Assembly (NCBI GenBank): GCA_035325905.1
Contig: DAOKYY010000149.1
Location: forward strand, 1-5,600
Direction of reading: 5' to 3'
DNA length: 5,600 nucleotides
From: DYGX01 sp035325905
GTDB taxonomy: Bacteria > Chloroflexota > Anaerolineae > Aggregatilineales > Aggregatilineaceae
In this document: positions 1 to 5,600 of the stretch, piece by piece
How positions within the stretch are numbered: position 1 is the first letter of the stretch
How the letters are laid out: every line of letters starts with the position of its first letter
Translations under genes and position numbers: made by a program
The notes under the pieces: model-generated
What the model was told of the DNA's origin: nothing
Database searches by the model: none
Seen by the model: only the letters and a program-made list of their open reading frames with translations

Positions 1-639
1 ATGCGCCTGGTGCCCCCTGACTCGCGCGTGCTGGAATTGGGCTGCGCGTCGGGCTATCTATCGGGCTACATGGAGCAGGCCCTCGGCTGCCGCGTCACCG
101 GGATTGACGCCGACCCGGTCGCGACCGCCATCGCAGCCAGACGGTGCAGCGAAGTTCATACCGCCGACCTCGACGCGCCAGGCGCGCTAGGCCCGGCCCG
201 CGCCAGCGCGCCGTATGACGTGCTGCTCGCGGCGGCGGTGCTGGAGCACCTGAAACAGCCGGAGCGGCTGCTGTGCGAGGCGGCAGCGCTGCTGAAGCCC
301 GGCGCGCTGGCGATCGCCTCGCTGCCGAATATCGCGCACTGGTCATTTCGCTGGCGGCTGCTGCGCGGGCGCTTCGACTATGTCGATTACGGCGTGATGG
401 ACCGCACGCACTGCCGCCTGTACACGGTCAGGACCGGGCGCGAGCTGCTGGAAGGGCAGGGCTATCGCGTCGAGCGGCTGATGATCGCGGGGAGCGGGCT
501 GCAAAACGTCGCGGCGGCGCTGGCGCGGCGCGCGAACCGCCCGGAGCCACGCCCGATCCTGCCGGGGCTGCTCGCCTACGAGCTGATCTACGTCGCGCGC
601 GCTCCGCAGGACGATCCGGCCCGCGCCGCAGAAGGATAA
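1..639 (+). CDS. Class I SAM-dependent methyltransferase (Methyltransf_23 type), probably 5'-truncated
   Basis: Predicted to transfer a methyl group from S-adenosylmethionine to an unknown acceptor, plausibly a sugar or glycan end given its neighbours. Visible motifs are the SAM-binding glycine-rich loop ELGCASG (residues 12-18), the acidic residue after the second strand in GIDAD (D36), DLD at 56-58, VLEHL at 80-84 and LLKPG at 97-101. SLPN at 107-110 is followed by a stretch with GRFDY, then MDRTHCRLYT (133-142); this last part is characteristic of Methyltransf_23 proteins found in glycan clusters. The first ATG is at window base 1, and the SAM loop lies only 12 residues in. Relatives normally carry an extra N-terminal helix before the VPPxSRVLELG segment, so the true start is probably upstream and this Met internal. 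The stop is followed after 5 nt by the next methyltransferase. The methylated substrate cannot be read from the sequence. The fold call is secure; the role is inferred. Confidence 0.88.
   Translation: MRLVPPDSRVLELGCASGYLSGYMEQALGCRVTGIDADPVATAIAARRCSEVHTADLDAPGALGPARASAPYDVLLAAAVLEHLKQPERLLCEAAALLKPGALAIASLPNIAHWSFRWRLLRGRFDYVDYGVMDRTHCRLYTVRTGRELLEGQGYRVERLMIAGSGLQNVAAALARRANRPEPRPILPGLLAYELIYVARAPQDDPARAAEG
630..636 (+). promoter_or_regulatory. Ribosome binding site for the second methyltransferase
   Basis: AGAAGGA lies inside the last codons of the upstream gene, 8 nt before the ATG at 645. Strong Shine-Dalgarno complementarity at standard spacing favours this start over upstream in-frame ATGs such as 273, which would overlap the first methyltransferase extensively. 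Confidence 0.7.
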
Positions 640-644
640 AGACG

Positions 645-1430
645 ATGGAGCCAACCGGCAGCCGCTATGACAGCACGCGCCAGGCGTGGGAAGACATCTG
701 GGCGCGCGCCGACGTGCAGATCGAGCTGGACGCGCTCGACGAGGCGCGCACCGCCGATCAGCTCGACGTGTTCCCGGCGTACCTCTCGCGCGAGGGAATC
801 ATCCTCGAAGCGGGCGTTGGGCTGGGCGCGACCATGATCTGGCTGCGCGAGCAGGGTTTTAAGATGATTGGGCTGGACTACGCGGCCAACGCCTTGCGCG
901 CCGCCCGCGCCTACGACCCGACGTTGCAGATGCAGGCGGGCGATGTTCACGCGCTGCCCTATCGCAGCGGCTCCCTGCACGGCTACCTGTCGTTCGGCGT
1001 GCTGGAACACTTTGAGCATGGGATGGGTCCCGCCCTGCTTGAGGCGAACCGCGTGCTGGCGCCCGGCGGGACGCTGGTGCTGACCATCCCGTATCCGAAC
1101 GTGGTGCACCGGCTGGTCGATCTCAAGCGCCGCCTGCTCGGCCAGGGCCGCCTGACCGACGAGGAGTTTTACGAGAGCGCCTACACCCAGCGTGACCTGA
1201 TCCGCGCGGTCAAGGCGGCGGGGTTTCTGCCGGCGCTGGTCAAGCCGACCAGCCACGCTTTCACGCTGTGGGGGCTGGGCGGGCCGTTCCGCGCGCCGGG
1301 CTATTACCGCGCCTCGCCGCTGGCGGACCGGCTCGGCGGCGTGCTGCGCGTCGCGCTGCCCTGGGCGTTCAACTTCTCGACGCTGGTGATCGCACGCAAG
1401 ACCCATGAGACTGTCGAGCGCCCGCGATGA
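645..1430 (+). CDS. Class I SAM-dependent methyltransferase (Methyltransf_11-like)
   Basis: A 261-residue predicted SAM-dependent methyltransferase, acceptor unknown. Motifs in order: SAM loop LEAGVGLG (54-61), acidic D78 in GLDY, GDVHALPY (99-106, with adenine-contacting Asp100), FGVLEHF (117-123), VLAPGG (137-142) and TIPYPN (147-152). The roughly 110 residues after the Rossmann core (153-261) are probably a substrate-facing or lid region and hold an aromatic, glycine-rich stretch (LWGLGGPFRAPGYY). The N-terminus has a typical W-E-x-I-W pre-helix (15-19), so the protein looks complete. The start at 645 is chosen because of the AGAAGGA site 8 nt upstream and the fit of the family N-terminus; the frame stays open back to 273, but that part overlaps gene 1 and reads as Arg/Ala-rich non-protein sequence. 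It is not a duplicate of gene 1: only general motifs are shared. Its TGA overlaps the next ATG as ATGA, implying translational coupling. Sugar or glycan methylation is inferred from context only. Confidence 0.88.
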   Translation: MEPTGSRYDSTRQAWEDIWARADVQIELDALDEARTADQLDVFPAYLSREGIILEAGVGLGATMIWLREQGFKMIGLDYAANALRAARAYDPTLQMQAGDVHALPYRSGSLHGYLSFGVLEHFEHGMGPALLEANRVLAPGGTLVLTIPYPNVVHRLVDLKRRLLGQGRLTDEEFYESAYTQRDLIRAVKAAGFLPALVKPTSHAFTLWGLGGPFRAPGYYRASPLADRLGGVLRVALPWAFNFSTLVIARKTHETVERPR

Positions 1431-2278
1431 AGCTCTCGACCGTGATCGTCAACTACAACACGCGCGACGAGCTGGCGCGCGCGCTGGCGTCGCTGATCGC
1501 GGCGGGCGGGGTGGCGCAGCACGAGATCATCGTGGTCGATAACGCCTCGACCGATGGCAGCGCGGCGATGGTGCAAGAGCGGTTCCCCTCGGCGCGGCTG
1601 ATCGAGCCGGGCGAAAACCGCTGGTTCAGCGGCGGGAACAACCTCGGCATCCGCGCCGCGCAGGGCGACTACGTGCATATTCTCAACCCGGACACGGTGA
1701 CGCTGCCCGGCGCGCTCCCGGCGATGATCGCCGCGCTGGACGCCGATCCGTCGCTTGGCGCGGTCACGTCGCGCATGACCTACGAGGACGGCGCGCTCCA
1801 GCGCAACTGCTCGCGGCGCGTGACCTACGCCGACCTGCTGCTCGGCTACACGTTTCTCGGCGCGCTGTTGCCCGGCTGGCGCGATCGCCGCCGCGCGCGG
1901 ATGTGGTACGCCGACTGGGACCGCGAGTCCGACCGCGACGTGGAGATCGCGCCCGGCTCGAACATCCTGGCGCGGCGCGACGCGCTGATGGAGATCGGCG
2001 GTTTCGACGAGCGGCTGAAGCTGTATTTCACTGAGGACGACCTGTGCGTGCGGATCGCGGTCCAGGGCAGCGCGATCCGCTACCTCGCGGGCGCAACCAT
2101 CATTCACGACGAGCACGCCAGCACGCAGTCGATTCAGCGGCTGGCGACGCGGATTTACTTTGACGACCTGATCACCTACACGCGGCTGCATTTTGGCGCG
2201 GCGAAGGCGCACGTGCTGGCGGCGCTGGTCCGCCCGACGCGGGTCGCCTTCGCGCTGCGTCAGCGGCTCCGTAGGTGA
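1427..2278 (+). CDS. Glycosyltransferase family 2 (WbbL/rhamnosyltransferase-like)
   Basis: A 283-residue GT-A fold glycosyltransferase, predicted to transfer a sugar from a nucleotide-sugar donor to a growing glycan on the cytoplasmic side of the membrane. Visible motifs: VNYN (8-11) at the first strand, VVDNASTDGS (36-45) for nucleotide binding, GGNNLGI (69-75), LNPDT (86-90) in the place of the metal-binding DXD motif, GGFDE (191-195), FTEDDLC (201-207) carrying the acidic ED pair expected to supply the catalytic base, and HDEHAS (228-233). This order and the NPD variant are typical of WbbL-like GT2 enzymes, including rhamnosyltransferases. No transmembrane helix is evident, although 137-150 (LLLGYTFLGALLPG) is strongly hydrophobic and could touch the membrane. 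The start ATG overlaps the upstream stop (ATGA), with no strong Shine-Dalgarno, so coupled translation is likely. The donor and acceptor are unknown; rhamnosyl transfer is only one possibility. Confidence 0.92.
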   Translation: MKLSTVIVNYNTRDELARALASLIAAGGVAQHEIIVVDNASTDGSAAMVQERFPSARLIEPGENRWFSGGNNLGIRAAQGDYVHILNPDTVTLPGALPAMIAALDADPSLGAVTSRMTYEDGALQRNCSRRVTYADLLLGYTFLGALLPGWRDRRRARMWYADWDRESDRDVEIAPGSNILARRDALMEIGGFDERLKLYFTEDDLCVRIAVQGSAIRYLAGATIIHDEHASTQSIQRLATRIYFDDLITYTRLHFGAAKAHVLAALVRPTRVAFALRQRLRR

Positions 2279-2288
2279 CGCACGTGAA

Positions 2289-2295
2289 AGAGGGG
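2289..2295 (+). promoter_or_regulatory. Ribosome binding site for the 4,6-dehydratase
   Basis: AGAGGGG stands 8 nt before the ATG at 2304, in the only gap of any size in the window (25 nt, 2279-2303). It fixes the start at 2304 rather than at in-frame codons within the preceding glycosyltransferase. This junction is the one most able to start translation on its own. Confidence 0.65.
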
Positions 2296-2303
2296 CAAAG
2301 CAC

Positions 2304-3287
2304 ATGACGGGACAACGCGCGCTGGTGACAGGAGCCGCCGGGTTCATCGGCAGCCACCTGGTCGAGAGGCTGGTCCGCCAGGGGACGCAGGTCCGCGCCT
2401 TTGTGCGCTACAACTCCGCCCACCGCGCCGGGAACCTGGACCTGCTGCCGGAAGACGTGCGGGCCGAGGTCGAGCGGTATGACGGCGACCTGCGCGACGC
2501 GGACGCGGTGCGCGAGGCCGCGCGCGGCGTGGACGAGATTTACCACCTCGGCGCGGTGATCACGATCCCGTATTCGTACAAGCACCCGCGCGAGGTGGTG
2601 GCGGTCAACGTCAGCGGGACGCTTAACGTGCTGTGCGCGGCGCGCGATCTCGGCACGCCGAAGGTGATGATCACCTCGACCAGCGAGGTCTACGGCACGG
2701 CGCAGCAGGAGCCGATTGACGAGCGCCACCCGCTCAACCCGCAGTCGCCCTACGCGGCGAGCAAGGTCGCGCAGGACGCGCTGGCGCTCAGCTTTCACGC
2801 CGCTTACGGGCTGCCGGTGCGGATCGTGCGCCCGTTCAACACCTACGGGCCGCGCCAGAGCGCCCGCGCCGTGATTCCCGCGATCATCAGCCAGGCGCTG
2901 ACCCGCGACGAGGTCCGGCTCGGCGCGCTGCACCCGACGCGCGACCTGACGTATGTGACCGACACGGTGCGCGGCTTTCTGCTGGCGATGGAACACGATG
3001 AGGCAGTCGGGCGCGCGATCAATCTCGGCACCGGCCAGTCGATCACCATCGGCGAGCTGGCCGAGCGCGCCATCCGCCTGACCGGGCGCGACGTGCCGAT
3101 TGTGGCCGACGCGCAGCGCGTCCGCCCGGAGACGAGCGAGGTGCTGCGCCTGCGCTCGGATAACCGCCTGGCGCGCGCGCTGATCGGCTGGACGCCGCAG
3201 GTCTCGCTGGACGAGGGATTGCGCCTAACAATCGAGTGGGTGCGCGCCCATCTTGACCGCTTCGATCCGGATAGGTATGCGATTTAA
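2304..3287 (+). CDS. NAD-dependent nucleotide-sugar 4,6-dehydratase, extended SDR family, LegB-like
   Basis: A 327-residue extended short-chain dehydrogenase, predicted to convert an NDP-hexose or NDP-N-acetylhexosamine into the 4-keto-6-deoxy sugar in the cytoplasm. Visible: the NAD-binding loop TGAAGFIGSH (9-18), GDLRD (61-65), HLGAVITIPYSY (81-92), TSTSEVYGT (124-132) with Thr126 and Glu128 at the positions that act in 4,6-dehydratases, the YxxxK pair Tyr150/Lys154, and RPFNTYGPRQSARAVIP (176-192). From memory, the IPYSY and GPRQSARAVIP signatures and the later LGALHPTRDLTYV match the LegB group, which makes the first intermediate of legionaminic acid from a GlcNAc nucleotide. RmlB, GDP-mannose 4,6-dehydratase and UDP-glucose epimerase are less good fits. 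Length is normal for the family. The 2304 start is supported by AGAGGGG and by Met lying just before the first strand. No other legionaminate genes occur in the window, so the exact substrate and final sugar are unproven. Confidence 0.88.
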   Translation: MTGQRALVTGAAGFIGSHLVERLVRQGTQVRAFVRYNSAHRAGNLDLLPEDVRAEVERYDGDLRDADAVREAARGVDEIYHLGAVITIPYSYKHPREVVAVNVSGTLNVLCAARDLGTPKVMITSTSEVYGTAQQEPIDERHPLNPQSPYAASKVAQDALALSFHAAYGLPVRIVRPFNTYGPRQSARAVIPAIISQALTRDEVRLGALHPTRDLTYVTDTVRGFLLAMEHDEAVGRAINLGTGQSITIGELAERAIRLTGRDVPIVADAQRVRPETSEVLRLRSDNRLARALIGWTPQVSLDEGLRLTIEWVRAHLDRFDPDRYAI

Positions 3288-3293
3288 CCTGCC

Positions 3294-4448
3294 ATGACCC
3301 GCACACTCCTGTTTGTCTCGGCGTACACCGGCTTGGGCGGCGGCGAGAGCGTCCAGTTGAACCTGATGGGCGCGCTTGACCGGGCGCAGTGGGCGCTGCA
3401 CCTGGCAACCCCGCGCGAGGGCCAGCTTCCGCAGGCGGCGCGCGCGCTCGGCGTGAAGACGCACGTCGTCCCCTATCGCGGCGTGCCGACCTGGTTTGCG
3501 CCGCCGGTCTGGAGGCGGCTCCCGGCGGCGCGGCGGCTGGCGAGCCTGGCGCGCGCCATCGGCGCGGACGCGATCCACACCGATTATCACTCGCTGCCGT
3601 TCGCGGTCGCGGCGGCGCGCGCTAACCGCATCCCCGTGATCTGGAACGCGATGGGGTGGTGGTTCCCGGTGCGCCCCTGGCAGCGCGGCTTTTTCCGCGA
3701 CGACATCACGCGGATCGTCGCCATCACCGAGGCCGTGCGCGACCGCTGGCTGGGTCCGCAGCCGTTCATGCCACGCGAGCGCGTGCGCGTGGTCGTGCCG
3801 GGTGTCGATCCGGCCGTCTTCCATCCAGGCGTGGATGGCTCGCCGGTCCGCCTGCGGCTGGACATCGGGCCGGACGCGCCGCTGGCCGGGATGATCGCGC
3901 GCTTCCAGCACGTCAAAGGGCACGACGTGTTTCAGGCGATGGCGCGGCGCGTGCTCGACCAGATGCCCGAAGCGCGCTTCGTGGTCGCGGGGGAAAACGT
4001 CTTCGGCGTGTCGAAGGACGAAGCCTACAAGCAGAGCATCTTGCAGGCGGCGCGGGACGACCCGGCTCTCGGCGCGGCGCTGACCTATCTCGGCTTCTGG
4101 GACGACGCGCGCGAGGTGATCGCGGCGGCGGATGTCATCGTTTGCCCGTCGCGCTTCGAGTCGCTGGGGATGGTTCACCTCGAAAGCATGGCGATGGCGC
4201 GCCCGGTGGTCAGCATGAATAACGGCGGCCCGGCGGAGACGGTGGTCGAGGGCCAAACGGGCTACCTGGTTCCGCCCGACGACCCCGACGCGCTGGCGGA
4301 TCGCGTCGTGCGGCTGCTGCGCGACCCGGCGCTGCGCGGGCGGATGGGCGAGGCCGGGCGGGCGCGCGTGCTGGCGCGCTACACCGCGCGGGGCTACGCC
4401 GAACAGATGGCGGCGCTGTTCGACGAGGCGATCGGGAGCGCGCGCTGA
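3294..4448 (+). CDS. Glycosyltransferase family 4 (GT-B fold)
   Basis: A 384-residue retaining GT-B glycosyltransferase, predicted to add a sugar to a lipid-linked or growing glycan at the cytoplasmic membrane face. The N-terminal acceptor domain begins with a first strand and the glycine-rich loop GLGGGES (13-19), followed by ADAIHTDYH (91-99). The linker region has AITEAV (143-148) and PGVDPAVFHP (169-178), a hallmark of GT4. The C-terminal donor domain has IARFQHVKGH (201-210), where Arg203 and Lys208 are expected to hold the nucleotide-sugar phosphates, and PSRFESLG through LESMAM (285-301) containing the E-x7-E pair Glu289/Glu297. NNGGPAE (309-315) and GYLVPPDDP follow. All expected catalytic elements are present and the length is normal. 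The start lies 6 nt after the dehydratase stop without a good Shine-Dalgarno, so translation probably depends on coupling. The sugar transferred cannot be determined. Confidence 0.93.
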   Translation: MTRTLLFVSAYTGLGGGESVQLNLMGALDRAQWALHLATPREGQLPQAARALGVKTHVVPYRGVPTWFAPPVWRRLPAARRLASLARAIGADAIHTDYHSLPFAVAAARANRIPVIWNAMGWWFPVRPWQRGFFRDDITRIVAITEAVRDRWLGPQPFMPRERVRVVVPGVDPAVFHPGVDGSPVRLRLDIGPDAPLAGMIARFQHVKGHDVFQAMARRVLDQMPEARFVVAGENVFGVSKDEAYKQSILQAARDDPALGAALTYLGFWDDAREVIAAADVIVCPSRFESLGMVHLESMAMARPVVSMNNGGPAETVVEGQTGYLVPPDDPDALADRVVRLLRDPALRGRMGEAGRARVLARYTARGYAEQMAALFDEAIGSAR

Positions 4449-4449
4449 C

Positions 4450-5600
4450 GTGGACCTGCTGCTGATCTCGCGCTGCCCGCCGTTCCCGCTGTATCACGGC
4501 GACCGGCTGATCCCTTTCCATATTGCGCGGGAACTGTCCGCCCGCCGCCACCGGATCGACCTGCTAGCGTTTTACGACAACCCGGCAGACCTGGCCGAGA
4601 TTCCGCGCTACGAGCAGCATTTCCGCAGCGTGACGCTGATCCGCGAGCCGCGCCGCTCGCTGTGGAGCTACTGGCTGCGCGCGGCCCTGCCGGGGCGGCG
4701 GTTCCCGCGCCGCGCCGGAGCGAGCTGGTCCCCCGAAATGTGGCGCGCGATCCAGGCCAAGCTGGGGCAGCACACGTACGACGCAGTGCACCTCTTTGGC
4801 GGCGTGCAAGTCTACGAGTATCACCCTCTCGCCGCGCCGCTGCCGAACGTGATCGTGCCATACGAGTCATATAGCCTGTGGCTGGAACGCGCGGTGCGCG
4901 AGGCGCGCTCGCCGCTGGCGCGCGCCGCCGCCCAGGCGCAGCGCGGTATGGCGCGGCGCTACGAGAGCTTTATGTTCGACCGCTTCGATCGTGTCGTCGT
5001 GCTCACCGACCGCGACGCCGAGGCGCTGAAGGCGCTCAACCCCGCCACGCCGACCGTCACCATCCCCAACGGCGTGGACATCGACTTCTTCACGCCGACC
5101 GGCTTCGAGCCGGACGAGCCGGCGCTGCTATTCACCGGCAACTTCGATTATCCGCCCAATCTGGACGCGGCGCTGCGGCTGGTGCGCGACATCTTCCCGC
5201 GCGTCAAGCAGGCCGTTCCTGCCGCGCGGCTGACGCTGGTCGGCGGCAATCCGCCCCCCGCGCTGCGTGCGTACGCCCGCGACGATATCGAGATCACCGG
5301 ACGCGTGCCGGACCTGCGCCCCTATTTCGAGTGCGCGCTGGTGTATGTCAGCCCGCTGCGGCTGGGCGCCGGGATCAAAAACAAGGTGTTGGAGACGCTG
5401 GCGATGCAGACGCCGGTCGTTGCCACGCCGCTGAGTTGCGACGGCATCCCGGTCGAGCATGGCGAGCACGTGCTGCTCGCCACTCATGACGACGAGTTTG
5501 TAGCGCAGATCGTCGCCCTGCTGCAAGACCCGGCGCTGCGCGCCCGGCTGGCGCAGAACGGGCGGCGGCTGGTCGAGGATCAGTTCACCTGGCAGCGGGT
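4450..5600 (+). CDS. Glycosyltransferase family 4, stp1-like subgroup, GTG start, 3'-truncated
   Basis: An open frame of 383 complete codons runs from a GTG one base after the previous stop to the window edge without a stop. The translation starts MDLLLISRCPPFP, then HGDRL (16-20) and RHRIDLLAFYDNPAD (33-47), the N-terminal layout of stp1-type sugar transferases (P-x-GDxx-R...). Further motifs are VVVLTDRDAEAL (182-193), IPNGVDIDFF (205-214), FTGNFDYPPNLDA (228-240), LVGGNPP (263-269), and LRLGAGIKNKVLETLAM (303-319) followed by PVVATP. In the last block Glu315 matches the second Glu of the usual GT4 E-x7-E pair, while the first position is Ala307; from memory this GAG variant is normal in the subgroup. 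The predicted role is GT-B sugar transfer in the same glycan pathway. A weak GGGAG (4434-4438) lies 11 nt before the start. The end near FTWQRV suggests only a short C-terminal tail is missing. No ATG gives a sensible alternative start. Confidence 0.9.
   Translation, partial: MDLLLISRCPPFPLYHGDRLIPFHIARELSARRHRIDLLAFYDNPADLAEIPRYEQHFRSVTLIREPRRSLWSYWLRAALPGRRFPRRAGASWSPEMWRAIQAKLGQHTYDAVHLFGGVQVYEYHPLAAPLPNVIVPYESYSLWLERAVREARSPLARAAAQAQRGMARRYESFMFDRFDRVVVLTDRDAEALKALNPATPTVTIPNGVDIDFFTPTGFEPDEPALLFTGNFDYPPNLDAALRLVRDIFPRVKQAVPAARLTLVGGNPPPALRAYARDDIEITGRVPDLRPYFECALVYVSPLRLGAGIKNKVLETLAMQTPVVATPLSCDGIPVEHGEHVLLATHDDEFVAQIVALLQDPALRARLAQNGRRLVEDQFTWQR

Noticed and set aside
273..644. Upstream in-frame extension of the second methyltransferase
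   Set aside because: It would overlap the first methyltransferase by over 360 bases and reads as Arg/Ala-rich low-complexity protein; the ATG at 645 has a good ribosome site and a proper family N-terminus.
2193..2303. Upstream in-frame extension of the dehydratase
   Set aside because: It reads as Arg-rich sequence inside the GT2 gene, while AGAGGGG and the family N-terminus place the start at 2304.
2279..2303. Possible internal promoter or operator in the 25-nt gap, including the palindrome CACGTG at 2281-2286
   Set aside because: The gap is too short for a promoter, no -10/-35 pair is evident, and a single 6-base palindrome is expected by chance; the ribosome site explains the spacing.
3656..4222. 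Plus-strand open frame of 188 codons inside the first GT4 gene
   Set aside because: It is an Arg/Gly/Ala-rich shadow in another frame of a gene with intact catalytic motifs.
3225..4256. Long minus-strand open frame (343 codons), with similar ones at 588-1406, 1304-2347 and 2172-2996
   Set aside because: They lie antisense to well-supported genes, have Arg/Ala/His-rich compositions without recognisable motifs, and are expected from GC-rich codon usage that leaves opposite frames open.
4878..5489. Plus-strand open frame of 203 codons, and its smaller neighbour at 4662-4874
   Set aside because: Both are out-of-frame shadows of the GTG-started glycosyltransferase, which has clear GT4 motifs across the same bases.
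1..5600. Abundant GCGCGC runs that resemble short repeats
   Set aside because: They occur throughout all coding frames as Ala/Arg codon runs (GCG, CGC) and have no spacing or array structure, so they reflect composition.

Overview
The window is very GC-rich bacterial DNA, with many GCG/CGC codons and roughly two thirds or more G+C by eye. It is filled by six tightly packed genes, all on the + strand, and no RNA genes, mobile elements, CRISPR arrays, clear promoters or terminators are visible. The gene types are those of a cell-surface polysaccharide (exopolysaccharide, O-antigen-like or S-layer glycan) cluster. The host cannot be named from the sequence. A GC-rich free-living bacterium, for example a member of the Chloroflexota, would fit, but that is a low-confidence guess from codon usage and family resemblance.

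Layout: (1) 1-639, a class I SAM-dependent methyltransferase, probably missing its N-terminal part at the window edge; (2) 645-1430, a second and different class I methyltransferase; (3) 1427-2278, a GT2 (WbbL-like) glycosyltransferase; (4) 2304-3287, an NAD-dependent 4,6-dehydratase of the extended SDR family, closest by motif to LegB; (5) 3294-4448, a GT4 (GT-B fold) glycosyltransferase; (6) 4450-5600, a second GT4 enzyme of the stp1-like subgroup, starting with GTG and cut by the right window edge. Junctions are 5 nt, a 4-nt ATGA overlap, 25 nt, 6 nt and 1 nt. This strongly suggests one polycistronic transcript that begins before and ends after the window.

Working model (inference): the dehydratase makes a 4-keto-6-deoxy nucleotide sugar, the precursor of an unusual deoxy or amino-deoxy sugar. 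The three glycosyltransferases assemble a glycan from nucleotide-sugar donors. The two methyltransferases may O- or N-methylate sugars or cap the chain. The enzymes that would complete the dehydratase pathway (aminotransferase, reductase, sialic-acid-like synthase) and the export machinery are not in the window. The content is a normal glycan cluster. I see no evidence for an undescribed defence, mobile or regulatory system.
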